A DNA stretch of 64,000 nucleotides from Roseomonas populi (GTDB taxonomy: Bacteria; Pseudomonadota; Alphaproteobacteria; Acetobacterales; Acetobacteraceae). This document shows, piece by piece, positions 33,564 to 42,190 of the stretch. The DNA lies in NCBI RefSeq assembly GCF_024594815.1, contig NZ_JANJOU010000023.1, positions 48,274 to 112,273 on the forward strand, given 5' to 3'. A model generated the notes under the pieces. It was not told where the DNA came from. It searched no databases and worked only from the letters and a program-made list of their open reading frames with translations. Both the position numbers and the translations under genes were made by a program. The first letter of the stretch is position 1; each line of letters starts with the position of its first letter.

Positions 33564-34721
33564 ATGGTGAGCGGTCTGGAGGCGGCGGTGCGGTCGGCGC
33601 TGGCGGGGGTGCGGGATCCGGCGACGGGGCGGGACATCGTCTCGGCGGGACTTCTGGGCGGCATCGCGGTGCGCGACGGGATGGTGCAGGTGGAAATCGG
33701 CGTGCCGCGCGAGCGGGCGCGGGAGTACGAGGCGGTGCGCGCGGCGGCCGAGGCGGCGACCCGGGCGGTGCCGGGCGTGCGAGCCGCGACGGCGGTGCTG
33801 ACGGCGCACCGCGGGGCACCCTCCCCCGCGCCGGCCCATGGCCATGCCCACGGCCCCGGTGGTGGCCAGGGTGCTGGACAGGGTGCTGGGCACGGCGGCC
33901 CCGGTGCCGGCCCGCGCGGCGGGATGCTGTTGCAGGAGGCGGGTGCGGTGATCGCGGTCGCCTCCGGCAAGGGCGGCGTGGGTAAGAGCACGACGGCGGT
34001 GAACCTGGCCGTGTCCCTGGCGCAGAAGGGACTGCGCGTGGGGCTGCTGGACGCCGACATCTACGGCCCTTCCCTGCCGATGATGCTGGGCGCCAACGAG
34101 CGGCCGCGGACGGACGGCAACCGGATCATGCCGGTGGAGGCCTGGGGGCTGAAGGCCATGTCCATCGGCTTCCTGGTGGACCAGGAGCAGCCGATGATCT
34201 GGCGCGGCCCGATGGTGATGGGCGCGCTGGAGCAGATGATGTCCCAGGTGGAGTGGGGCGCGCTGGACGCCATGATCATCGATATGCCGCCGGGCACGGG
34301 GGACGCGCAGCTCACCCTTTCTCAGCGCGTGGCGCTGCGGGGCGCTGTGATCGTCTCCACCCCGCAGGACGTGGCGCTACTGGACGCGCGCCGGGGCATC
34401 CGCATGTTCGAGAAGGTCAGCGTGCCGGTGCTCGGGCTGGTGGAGAACATGAGCTACTTCTGCTGCCCGAACTGCAACCACCGCAGCGACGTGTTCGGCC
34501 ATGGCGGGGCGCGGGCGGAGGCGGAGCGGCTGGGGGTGGAGTTCCTGGGCGAGCTGCCCCTGACCCTCTCCATCCGGGAGCACGCGGATGCGGGGCGGCC
34601 GGTGGTGCTGGCCGCGCCGGAGAGCCACGAGGCAGCGCTCTACCGCGGCATCGCGGACCGGGTCTGGGCGAAGGCGGGCGGGGCGCGGGCGGGCACCGGG
34701 CCGCGGATTGTCGTGGACTGA
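33564..34721 (+). CDS. apbC: Mrp/ApbC-type Fe-S cluster carrier ATPase
   Basis: A 385-residue P-loop ATPase of the Mrp/NBP35 family that loads or carries iron-sulfur clusters. Residues about 1-90 are a MIP18/DUF59 domain (LAGVRDPATGRDIVSAGLL). A His/Gly/Ala-rich linker (about 100-120) follows, then the ATPase domain with VASGKGGVGKSTTAVNLA (deviant Walker A), LLDADIYGPSLPMMLG and MIIDMPPGTGDAQLTLSQ. The cluster-binding CxxC is in YFCCPNCNH. The 182-nt gap to the divergent hflK start has no other gene. Confidence 0.95.
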   Translation: MVSGLEAAVRSALAGVRDPATGRDIVSAGLLGGIAVRDGMVQVEIGVPRERAREYEAVRAAAEAATRAVPGVRAATAVLTAHRGAPSPAPAHGHAHGPGGGQGAGQGAGHGGPGAGPRGGMLLQEAGAVIAVASGKGGVGKSTTAVNLAVSLAQKGLRVGLLDADIYGPSLPMMLGANERPRTDGNRIMPVEAWGLKAMSIGFLVDQEQPMIWRGPMVMGALEQMMSQVEWGALDAMIIDMPPGTGDAQLTLSQRVALRGAVIVSTPQDVALLDARRGIRMFEKVSVPVLGLVENMSYFCCPNCNHRSDVFGHGGARAEAERLGVEFLGELPLTLSIREHADAGRPVVLAAPESHEAALYRGIADRVWAKAGGARAGTGPRIVVD

Positions 34722-34785
34722 GGGATCTCGGAGATTATCAGGTGCGATTGTTGCCCTGCGACGCCGGGCCTATGCTCGGAGTCGT

Positions 34786-35916
34786 ATGGACGATGAAGCG
34801 GCGTGGGAATCCCTGATCGCCGACATCTACCTGTCGGCAACGGATCTGGCAGCAAGGGCGCGCGTGCCCGCCGCCCTGGCCCGGGCAGTGGGCGGCGCCT
34901 CGGCAGCCCTCTGGATGGTGGATCCCCGGACGGGAAATCCTGCATCGGATGTCCTGACCAATCTGCCGCGCGAGGGGGCGGCGCTCTACAGCCAGCACTA
35001 CCACCGGCTCGACCCCTGGATGGCCCACAATAGCCGGATGGCCTGGAATGAGGTGACCCACGGGTCGGAACTCATCCCGGACGCGGAACTGGCGCGATCC
35101 GAGTACTACAATGATTTCGGGCGCCACATGGAGACCTTCCATGTGGTCGGCACCCGCCTGATGCTGGGCACCGATCCCACGGCTGCCTTCGGCGCACTCG
35201 CGGTTCTCCGGCCCAAGGACAAGGAGGCCTTCGCGGCGGCGGAGGCGGCACGGCTGCAGCGCCTGCTGCCCCATCTGAGGCGCGCGTGGCAGGTCTCGAT
35301 GCAGCTGGCCAGCCCGGGTGGGCCAGCCGCATCGCTGAACTGGGACCTCGGCGTGGCAGCGGTGCTGGCGGGCATCCGGACGGCAGCGGTGGTCACAGAT
35401 GGCTACGGGCGTGTGCGGCTGACCAATCCCGCGGCAGAGCGCCTTGACACTGCCGGAGCCCTGATCCTGCGTGGCGCGCCACCCGACCGAGTGCTTCGGC
35501 TGGAGCGGGAGGAGGACACGCAACGCCTCCTCGTTGCCATCGCCGACGCGGCACGCGGCGGGCCCGGGCTGGAATGCCTGCTCCCGCTCGGCGCCGCCGG
35601 GCCATGCCGCATCACCGTCTCGCCGCTACTGCAGAAGCTGCCGGGATGCGTGGGCTGGACGCTGGTGCTGATCACGCCGGAGGCGCTGGCCTCTGACGAG
35701 GCGACCCTCCAGCGGGCGCAGCGCCTTTTCGGGTTCACCCGCACGGAGGCAGAGGTGGCGCTGGCCCTGGCGACCGGGCAATCCCCGGGAGAGATCGCGG
35801 AGGCGCGCGGCGTGCGGATCTCCACCATCCGCAGCCAGCTGGTGAGCGCGCAGGACAAGGCGGGGGCGAGCGACCTGCGGGCCCTTGCGATCCGCCTGAC
35901 CTTGCTGCGGGACTGA
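34786..35916 (+). CDS. LuxR-type transcriptional regulator (paralogue 1)
   Basis: A 376-residue regulator. The C-terminal 65 residues are a LuxR/GerE helix-turn-helix (LFGFTRTEAEVALALATGQSPGEIAEARGVRISTIRSQL). The N-terminal ~150 residues are an unnamed domain with the conserved YSQHYHRLDPWMAHN and YYNDFGRHMETFHVVG segments. A PAS-like segment lies about 190-270. No autoinducer-binding or receiver domain is visible. The gene at 36006 is a close paralogue in the same order and orientation, 89 nt downstream, so they arose by tandem duplication. The effector is unknown. Confidence 0.85.
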   Translation: MDDEAAWESLIADIYLSATDLAARARVPAALARAVGGASAALWMVDPRTGNPASDVLTNLPREGAALYSQHYHRLDPWMAHNSRMAWNEVTHGSELIPDAELARSEYYNDFGRHMETFHVVGTRLMLGTDPTAAFGALAVLRPKDKEAFAAAEAARLQRLLPHLRRAWQVSMQLASPGGPAASLNWDLGVAAVLAGIRTAAVVTDGYGRVRLTNPAAERLDTAGALILRGAPPDRVLRLEREEDTQRLLVAIADAARGGPGLECLLPLGAAGPCRITVSPLLQKLPGCVGWTLVLITPEALASDEATLQRAQRLFGFTRTEAEVALALATGQSPGEIAEARGVRISTIRSQLVSAQDKAGASDLRALAIRLTLLRD

Positions 35917-36005
35917 GGGGCCGAGGCTCCCGGCCCCACCCAGGAGAACATCTTCGCAGCCCGGATCATTCCGGAACGGCGTTTTCAGACTAGTCTCGTG
36001 GTTGC

Positions 36006-37130
36006 ATGGACGATGAGACGCACTGGGATGGGCTGCTTGGCCGGATCTATCTCTCACCGCTCGACCGGGAGGCACGCGACTCCCTCCCTTCCGCCCTCGC
36101 GAAGCTCGTGGGCGGGGTGCAGGCGGCGTTCTGGACGCTGGATCCCCGCACGGGGATGCCGGATTCCCCGATGGTCACGAACCTGCCTTCAGAGACGGAA
36201 CCGCTCTACCGCTCCTACTACCACCGGATCGACCCGTGGCGGACCGCCATCAACGCGTTGCAGCTCGACACGGTCCAGCTCGGGACCGAGCTGATCGCGG
36301 ACGCGGCGCTGCGGCGGACCGAGTACTACGCGGATTTCGGGCGGCGCATCGAGACCTTCCACCTCATCGGCGCCTGCGTCGCGATCGGGCGCGACCCGTC
36401 CTCCCCGGTGGGGCGCGTCTCCATCATCCGCCCACAGGGGATGGAGGGCTTCGCGGCCGGCGAATCGGCCCGGCTGCGCCGGCTGCTGCCGCATCTCAGG
36501 CGCGCATGGCAGACGGGGCAGCAGCTGGCGCGGGGCGGGGACACCGCGGCCCCGGCCTGGACCGCCGGCATTTCGGCGATGCTGCAGGCGCTGCAGGCGG
36601 CCGCCATCGCCACGGACGGCCACGGGCGGGTTCTGGTGACGAATGCGGAGTCGGAGCGGCTGGACGCGGTGGGGGCTCTGCGGCTGCGCGGCGCCGTGCC
36701 GCAGCGCCTGCTGACCCTGCCGGAAGAACGCGCCACCGGCACGTTGCGCGCCGCCATCGGGAATGCGGCGCGCGGCGGCGCGGGCATGGAGGCGGTCCTG
36801 GAACTGGGGCCGGCCGGGCAGTGCCGGGTGACGGTTTCCCCGCTCTCACGCCTCGTTGCCGGGCCGGGACTGGCCTTGGTCGTCGTCACGCCGGAGGCCG
36901 TCTCCACGAGCGAGAAGACCCTGCGCCGCGCCCAGCAGCTCTTCGGCTTCACCCGGACCGAGGCCGAGGTGGCCCTGGCGCTGGCGGCCGGGTCATCGCC
37001 CAAGGAGATCGCGGAAATGCGGGGCGTACAGATCTCCACGGTCCGTAGCCAGCTGCTGCGCGCGCTGGACAAGGCGGAGGCCGGTGACCTGCGCGGCCTG
37101 GCGATCCGGCTGACGCTGCTGCGGGGCTAG
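36006..37130 (+). CDS. LuxR-type transcriptional regulator (paralogue 2)
   Basis: A 374-residue copy of the preceding gene, co-linear along its whole length. Matching blocks include YRSYYHRIDPWRTAIN, YYADFGRRIETFHLIG, RLRRLLPHLRRAWQTG and the HTH region LFGFTRTEAEVALALAAGSSPKEIAEMRGVQISTVRSQLL. The HTH recognition helix is well conserved between the copies (RISTIRSQL against QISTVRSQL), so they could recognise similar DNA, while N-terminal differences would allow different signals. No obvious terminator lies between them. It ends immediately before the convergent ribokinase gene. Confidence 0.85.
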   Translation: MDDETHWDGLLGRIYLSPLDREARDSLPSALAKLVGGVQAAFWTLDPRTGMPDSPMVTNLPSETEPLYRSYYHRIDPWRTAINALQLDTVQLGTELIADAALRRTEYYADFGRRIETFHLIGACVAIGRDPSSPVGRVSIIRPQGMEGFAAGESARLRRLLPHLRRAWQTGQQLARGGDTAAPAWTAGISAMLQALQAAAIATDGHGRVLVTNAESERLDAVGALRLRGAVPQRLLTLPEERATGTLRAAIGNAARGGAGMEAVLELGPAGQCRVTVSPLSRLVAGPGLALVVVTPEAVSTSEKTLRRAQQLFGFTRTEAEVALALAAGSSPKEIAEMRGVQISTVRSQLLRALDKAEAGDLRGLAIRLTLLRG

Positions 37131-37131
37131 G

Positions 37132-38016
37132 TCAGCCCACGCCGAGCAGCACCTCCGTCTCGGCCGCCATTGGCATGGCCTCGGCCGCGCCCGGGCGCGT
37201 GCAGGACAGGGCGGCGGCGGCGGAGGCGCGGCGCATGGCCGCCTCCAGTGACACCCCGCGGGAGAGAGCGGCGGCGAGGACGCCGCACCAGGCATCTCCG
37301 GCGCCGGTGGTGTCCACGGCGCGGGCCGGAAAGGCGGAGACACGCCAGTGCCCTCCCTCCCCCGCCGCCTCCGCCCCGGCCTCGCCGAGGGTGACGGCGA
37401 CGGTGACGCCGAGGGCGGCGCGCAGCCCGGCTGCGGAGGCCGGGCAGCCCAGGGCGGCGGCCAGCCAGGCGGCCTCGTGTTCGTTCGCGATCAGCAGATG
37501 CAGGGCGCGGAGGGCACCCGGCTCCATCGGCGCGGCGGGTGCGAGGTTGAGAACGGGCAGCGCCCCTTCGGCGCGGGCGCGGCGGATCAGGGCGGCGTTC
37601 TCGTCCGGCGGGACCTCCATCTGCATCAGCACGACCTCGCCCGGCACCAGGGGCGGCACCTGGGCCGCGCGCGCCAGGGCGTTGGCGCCGAGGGAGACGG
37701 CGATCTGGTTGCGGCCGGCGGAGTCCACGCAGATGCAGGCGGCACCGGTGGGCGCATCCCTCTCCGCCACGGCCGAGAGATCGGCCCCGGCGGCGCGCAG
37801 GGCGGAAAGGGCGATGGAGGCCATCGGGTCCCGCCCCACGGCGCCTGCGAAGCGCACCGCCGCACCGTCCCGCGCGGCCGCCACCGCCTGGTTCGCGCCC
37901 TTGCCGCCCGGCAGGGCCCGCCACGGGCCGCCGAGCACGGTGTGGCCGGGGGCCGGCAGGCTCTCCACGGGGAAGACGAGGTCGGCGTTGGCGGAACCGA
38001 AGACGGTGACGGGCAT
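37132..38016 (-). CDS. rbsK: Ribokinase (PfkB family)
   Basis: A 294-residue sugar kinase. It opens with VFGSANADLVFPVESLPAPGHT and has the substrate-binding LPGGKGANQAVAAAR block. The catalytic anion-hole motif DTTGAGDAWCGVLAA contains the base Asp. These are the two PfkB signatures. Ribokinase phosphorylates ribose to ribose-5-phosphate; other sugars are possible in the family. I chose the ATG at 38016 since the residues upstream do not look coding. It lies 67 nt downstream of the short-chain dehydrogenase gene on the same strand, probably in one transcript. No sugar transporter is adjacent. Confidence 0.88.
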   Translation of the reverse strand: MPVTVFGSANADLVFPVESLPAPGHTVLGGPWRALPGGKGANQAVAAARDGAAVRFAGAVGRDPMASIALSALRAAGADLSAVAERDAPTGAACICVDSAGRNQIAVSLGANALARAAQVPPLVPGEVVLMQMEVPPDENAALIRRARAEGALPVLNLAPAAPMEPGALRALHLLIANEHEAAWLAAALGCPASAAGLRAALGVTVAVTLGEAGAEAAGEGGHWRVSAFPARAVDTTGAGDAWCGVLAAALSRGVSLEAAMRRASAAAALSCTRPGAAEAMPMAAETEVLLGVG

Positions 38017-38083
38017 GCGCGGTTTTCGGGCGCCGCGGCGCCGCCCGCAAGCAGCGCGCCGCGCCCTTGGGACACCGGTGGGA

Positions 38084-38839
38084 TCAGGCCTGGGGCGGCT
38101 GGCCGTTGGAGGCGGAGAGGCCGCCATCCACAGGCAGGTTCACGCCGGTGACGTAGCGGGCATCGTGGCTCGCCAGGAAGGCGATCACGTCCGCGACGTC
38201 GGCCGGGTCGGCGGGGCGGCCGAGCGGCGTGCGCTCGCGGAACTTCGCCAGCAGCTTCTCGTCGCCCTTCATGTCCTCCGTCATGTCCGTCAGCGTCAGG
38301 GCGGGGTTCACGGCGTTCACGCGCACGCCCTTCGGGCCCAGCTCCATCGCCACGGCGCGGGTGAAGTTCGTCACGGCGCCCTTGGTGGCGTTGTAGATGC
38401 TCATGTTCCAGTCCCCGCCGAGGCCGGAGACCGAGGAGACGTTGGTGATGCTGCCCCCGGTGGGCACGAGGTGCGGCACGGCCGCGCGGGTGAGGAAGAA
38501 GACGCCGTCCAGGTCCGTGCCCATCACCTTCCGCCAGTCGGCGGTCTTCGCCTCCGCCACAGGGCCGGTGGCGTGGACGCCGGCGTTGTTCACCAGCACG
38601 TCCAGCCGGCCGAAGCGCTCCACGGCGCGGTTGACGAGGAAGGTGCACTGCTCCTCGTCGGAGACGTCGGCCACCACCACCAGGGTGCGGTCGGCGGGCA
38701 GGTCCGCCGCCACGCGGTCCAGCTTCTCCTTCGTGCGGCCGGCAAGCACCACCGCGTAGCCGTCCCGCGAGAAGCGGCGGGCCGTCGCCTCGCCGATGCC
38801 GGAGCCCGCGCCCGTCACCAGAACCACCTTGTCCGCCAT
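38084..38839 (-). CDS. Short-chain dehydrogenase/reductase
   Basis: A 251-residue NAD(P)-dependent oxidoreductase. The cofactor motif is VTGAGSGIGEATARRF (TGxxxGxG), NNAG is present, and the catalytic Ser-Tyr-Lys are in SSVSGLGG and YNATKGAV. The C-terminus is PVDGGLSASNG-like, as in classical SDRs. The Arg after the glycine motif (AGRTKEKL) hints at NADP, but this is weak. ATG codons at 38839 and 38842 are adjacent; the former was used. The substrate is unknown; the ribokinase next to it suggests sugar or polyol oxidation, which is only inference. Confidence 0.9.
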   Translation of the reverse strand: MADKVVLVTGAGSGIGEATARRFSRDGYAVVLAGRTKEKLDRVAADLPADRTLVVVADVSDEEQCTFLVNRAVERFGRLDVLVNNAGVHATGPVAEAKTADWRKVMGTDLDGVFFLTRAAVPHLVPTGGSITNVSSVSGLGGDWNMSIYNATKGAVTNFTRAVAMELGPKGVRVNAVNPALTLTDMTEDMKGDEKLLAKFRERTPLGRPADPADVADVIAFLASHDARYVTGVNLPVDGGLSASNGQPPQA

Positions 38840-38990
38840 CATCGCCTCCGCTCCGCTACGGCACGACAACGCGCGGGAGGTGGCGAGGGTCGTGCCCGCC
38901 CGGTGAGCAGCGGGGATGCTTCCGCCCGATAGCCGGCTGGGCTTCGCCCCCGGGGGGAGGAGCGTGTCGGGCGGCCGGAGTGGTCCGGGA

Positions 38991-39311
38991 TTAGCGCGCC
39001 GTGGCGCGGCCGAGCGCGAAGCCGCCGATCAGGGCGGCGAGGATAACGGCCCAGATATCGCCCAGCACGGCGGCGGCGATCGGCAGGATGACGAGGATGG
39101 AGAGAACGATCACCGCGACCCCGAGCCAGGACGCGCCGCCGAAGAGGCGCGCGAGCCAGCCGCCGCGCGCGGCGGGAAAGGCGGCGGTCCTGGGCTTCCC
39201 GGCCGCCTTCGGCTTCGCGGGCGCCTTGGTGGGCACGCGCGGGCGCGCCGGCTTCGGCCCGGCGGGGGGCTTGGCGGGCGCGCCGGCGGCGCGGACGGGG
39301 GGCTTGCCCAT
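38991..39311 (-). CDS. Small membrane protein with Lys/Pro/Ala-rich N-terminus
   Basis: A 106-residue hypothetical protein. The first ~45 residues are a basic, proline-rich cytoplasmic tail (repeats of PAKP and similar), followed by two hydrophobic helices (SWLGVAVIVLSILVILPIAA and IWAVILAALIGGFALG) and a short Arg-containing end. It begins 17 nt after the end of thyX on the same strand and could be co-transcribed with it. I do not recognise a family; the basic tail might bind nucleic acid or the membrane surface. Confidence 0.6.
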   Translation of the reverse strand: MGKPPVRAAGAPAKPPAGPKPARPRVPTKAPAKPKAAGKPRTAAFPAARGGWLARLFGGASWLGVAVIVLSILVILPIAAAVLGDIWAVILAALIGGFALGRATAR

Positions 39312-39328
39312 GGCGCGCCGGGGCGGGA

Positions 39329-40267
39329 TCAGGCCTCGCGGCCGAGCATCGCCATCAGTTCACGCCACTCGCGCTTGGAAAGGCCGCTGCCTTCCTGCTG
39401 AGGGTCCTCCCCGTCCACCATGCCGCGCACCACGGCGAGCATCTGGGCGGAGAAGGTGACGGCGCCCTGGCGGTAGTCACGGAAGGCCTCATAGGTCAGC
39501 GGCACCCAGGCCTTCACCGTGTCCAGCATCGCCTCCGCGTAGACGCGGATCTCGTACTGGGCGTGGGCGTCTGCGCGGAGCGAGAGGAAGTTCAGGAGAT
39601 TGTGGAGGTCGGTCTTCCAGTACCACTGCGTATAGGCGTTGAGGGTGAGGTTCATGCGCGCAAGCTCGCGTGCCAGGCCGCGCCGGCCCTCGTCGGTCAC
39701 CCGGCCCTCCGCGTCCTCGTTCAGCATCTCCAGGTAGTGGTCGTAATTGCGGGTCGCGTCCTCCCGCAGCAGGTCCAGCACGCGCGCGGCCTCATCGCCC
39801 TGGAGGACGCTGCCGCGGCCCTGGCGGTTCACGGCGGACTGGGCGGCGAGCTGGTCCGGGGCGGGCAGGTAGAACTCGCGGTCCAGGATGGAGTAGCGGG
39901 CGGAGTACTCGTTCACGTTCGCCATGCGGTGGCGGATCCACTGCCGCGCCACGAAGATCGGCAGCTTCACGTGGTACTTGATCTCACACATCTCGAACGG
40001 CGTGGAGTGCCGGTGGCGCATGAGGTAGCGGATCAGGCCGCGATCCTCGTTCGCCGCCTTGGTGCCGCGCCCGTAGGAGACGCGGGCGGCCTGCACCACC
40101 GCGGAATCGTCGCCCATGTAGTCCACCACCCGGACGAAGCCGTGGTCCAGCACGGGGGCGGGGCGGAAGAGCATCGCCTCCAAGCCCGGGGAGACGGGGC
40201 GGCGGGTCTCGTGACGCTGGGCCTCGGCCTCGGCCAGCTCCTGTCGCTGCGTCTCGGTCAATTCCAT
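39329..40267 (-). CDS. thyX: Flavin-dependent thymidylate synthase
   Basis: A 312-residue FAD enzyme that methylates dUMP to dTMP using methylenetetrahydrofolate and NADPH. The ThyX motif RHRxxSxNExSxR is present at 112-124 as [13 protein letters not shown], with Asn117 at the position that is Ser in the published consensus. Further family blocks are [20 protein letters not shown] and [20 protein letters not shown]. This organism thus probably lacks or does not need ThyA, but ThyA could be elsewhere. The small membrane protein gene follows after 17 nt. Confidence 0.95.
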   Translation of the reverse strand: MELTETQRQELAEAEAQRHETRRPVSPGLEAMLFRPAPVLDHGFVRVVDYMGDDSAVVQAARVSYGRGTKAANEDRGLIRYLMRHRHSTPFEMCEIKYHVKLPIFVARQWIRHRMANVNEYSARYSILDREFYLPAPDQLAAQSAVNRQGRGSVLQGDEAARVLDLLREDATRNYDHYLEMLNEDAEGRVTDEGRRGLARELARMNLTLNAYTQWYWKTDLHNLLNFLSLRADAHAQYEIRVYAEAMLDTVKAWVPLTYEAFRDYRQGAVTFSAQMLAVVRGMVDGEDPQQEGSGLSKREWRELMAMLGREA

Positions 40268-40357
40268 TCGCTGTCCCCCTGCCCCTGTCCCCAGCCTGGG
40301 CAGGGGGTTTACCGGGGCGGGGGGCCGTTCGCCAGCCGGGCCGGGGCTATCGGGGGC

Positions 40358-40558
40358 TCAGCGCGTGTTCGCCGAGGTGCCGGGGTTGGTGCTGTTGCCC
40401 GAGGGCAGCGTTCCCGAGCGCTGTTCCGGCGGCTGGGGCGTGTTCAGGCCTGGCGGGACCGGCGCCACGGAGCGCCCGGCCTCGTTCGCACACCCCGCGA
40501 CAAGGCCGAGGAGAAGCAGGGCGGAGGCGGCGCGCGGCAGGGAGAGGGTGGCGGCCAT
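40358..40558 (-). CDS. Small predicted lipoprotein
   Basis: A 66-residue protein with a lipoprotein signal: the hydrophobic core ASALLLLGLVAGC places the lipid-modified Cys at residue 23. The mature part is only about 44 residues, rich in Pro, Ser, Asn and Thr (PPEQRSGTLPSGNSTNPGT), so probably unstructured. The ATG at 40558 follows TGAGGTT; a GTG at 40570 is an alternative. No family is recognised. Confidence 0.6.
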   Translation of the reverse strand: MAATLSLPRAASALLLLGLVAGCANEAGRSVAPVPPGLNTPQPPEQRSGTLPSGNSTNPGTSANTR

Positions 40559-40767
40559 CGGGAACCTCACTGGCGGTTGGCGGCTGGGATCAGTGGCGCT
40601 GCCCCTCGAACGCCGCCGACGGCCAGGGGTTCATCCGCTCCGCCACTTCGCGCCGCGGAGGATCCGGCGCGGTGCCTCATCCGATCGGGTGATGCCGGGA
40701 ACACCGGCGCCCTTCAGCCTCGGTCCAGGTCGGGCGGAACGCTCCGGCCTCTCCGGGAGAATTCCTA

Positions 40768-41091
40768 ATGAACGCCAGCACCAAGAGGCGCGCCCCCTGG
40801 ATGGGCATAGTCCTCGCCACCCTTGCCGCGTTGCCGGCCCTGGCCCAGGGGCCGGCACCTTCCTCGATGCCGCCCGGTGCGCTGGGAAACCCCGTCCCGG
40901 TCGGCAACGTCACGGGCCAGCCGGAGCGGGATACCATCGGCTTCCCGTTCAACCAGACCTGCACGCTCCGCCCCATCCTGTCGTCCACGCCGCAGGCCGT
41001 GGGGGAGGTGACCGGCCTTGCCGAGCGCGACACCTACGGTTTCCTGGTGGAGGGGGAGATCCCCTGCCCGCGGGACGGCGGCACGCCATAG
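40768..41091 (+). CDS. Small exported protein with an internal duplicated motif
   Basis: A 107-residue protein with a signal peptide (GIVLATLAALPALAQG). The mature part contains two similar segments, GNVTGQPERDTIGFPF and GEVTGLAERDTYGFLV, about 33 residues apart, each followed by a cysteine-containing stretch. A ribosome binding site (GGGAGAA) precedes the ATG. The repeated 'G-VTG---ERDT-GF' unit suggests a two-repeat fold, possibly bridged by disulfides. I know no family name for it. Divergent from the lipoprotein gene, with about 210 nt between them. Confidence 0.7.
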   Translation: MNASTKRRAPWMGIVLATLAALPALAQGPAPSSMPPGALGNPVPVGNVTGQPERDTIGFPFNQTCTLRPILSSTPQAVGEVTGLAERDTYGFLVEGEIPCPRDGGTP

Positions 41092-41218
41092 GCCGCGTGC
41101 CGCCTTGCCCGCGCTCCCCCGATCGGGGGATGCGCGGGCAAGGCCCGGGGGCGGAGGCTGGGGCGCTTCTCCCGAGGGGATACGCCTCCGGGCAGGCGCC
41201 ACGGCCGGAGTTCCGCGC

Positions 41219-42190
41219 ATGTCACGCCATCACCGCCACCTCCTCCCCACCCTCCTTGCCCTGCTCGCCAGCGGGCCGCAGGCACGCGCGGAGGCCGACC
41301 AATCCGTCCTAATGCTCCGCCTCGCCCAGGCGGCCGAGGCGCCGCGGCTCGTGCCCGCGCTGTTGACCCTTCCATCAGGGAAGCCGGCCGGAACGGCCTT
41401 CCCCACCGTCATTCTCGTGGCCGATGCCTACGCCATGGACAGCCGCGTGGCGGAGCTTTCCGACGTGCTGGTGCAGGAGGGATGGGCCACCCTCCAGATC
41501 GACCTCGATGGCAACGCGCCGGAAGGTCCCCTCGGCTTCGCCCGGGAGTCCGGCGCGATGCCGGACGACGACTGGACCAGCGCGCAGCAGCTGGCCGACG
41601 TGCTCGCGCATCTCGCCGAGCGGCCGGCGATCGATGCCAGGCGCGTTGCCGTGGCGGGGCTGGGCTCCGGCGGGCGTTCCGCCCTGCTGGCCGGGGCGGA
41701 TGAGGTCACCTATCCCGTCCTCGGCGCCTATGGCGCACGCTTCGCGGCCCATGCCGCCCTTTACCCGGGATGCGCGGCACTGCGGGAGGGCGGGTATGCC
41801 CGGCCGCAGCCCTGGACACCGGCCCCAGCGGCCGTTTTCGTCGCCGGCCAGGACACGCGCGAGCCGACCGGCAGCTGCGAGGCGCTGCGGCAGGAGCTGG
41901 CGGCCGCCGGGCGCGCGGCCACGCGCTGGCACGACTACCCGACGGCCAGCTACGGCTGGGACATCGGTGCGGCCTACGGCGCCCGCACGGTCCTCCTCCC
42001 CCTGCCGAATGGTGGGCGCATCCGGACCAAGGCCGATGCCAACATCGCGGCAGATGCGGCCGGGCGGCTGGTCAGCTTTCTTCGCCCGGTTCTGGAACAG
42101 CCGGCGCTGAAGCACCTTCCGCAGGAGCAGACCTGGCTGGGGCACCCGGCGCTGGAGAAGTCGGCGCCGGAGAGGCCGGAAAGCCGTTGA
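41219..42190 (+). CDS. Exported dienelactone-hydrolase-like protein with altered nucleophile elbow
   Basis: A 323-residue exported protein (signal LLPTLLALLASGPQARA) with an alpha/beta hydrolase fold of the dienelactone-hydrolase type: VILVADAYAMDSRVAELSDVL, WATLQIDLDGNAPEG and ARRVAVAGLGSGGRSALL. The expected G-x-S/C-x-G-G elbow reads GLGSGG, which places Gly where the nucleophile should be and Ser one residue later. It may therefore be inactive, or use the shifted Ser. The final ~40 residues overlap the 3' end of the convergent LuxR gene by 119 nt. Confidence 0.65.
   Translation: MSRHHRHLLPTLLALLASGPQARAEADQSVLMLRLAQAAEAPRLVPALLTLPSGKPAGTAFPTVILVADAYAMDSRVAELSDVLVQEGWATLQIDLDGNAPEGPLGFARESGAMPDDDWTSAQQLADVLAHLAERPAIDARRVAVAGLGSGGRSALLAGADEVTYPVLGAYGARFAAHAALYPGCAALREGGYARPQPWTPAPAAVFVAGQDTREPTGSCEALRQELAAAGRAATRWHDYPTASYGWDIGAAYGARTVLLPLPNGGRIRTKADANIAADAAGRLVSFLRPVLEQPALKHLPQEQTWLGHPALEKSAPERPESR

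Noticed and set aside
34786..37130. Classification of the LuxR paralogues as quorum-sensing solos
   Set aside because: They have the LuxR helix-turn-helix, but I cannot find the Trp/Tyr/Asp pattern of the autoinducer-binding domain, and no LuxI gene is present.
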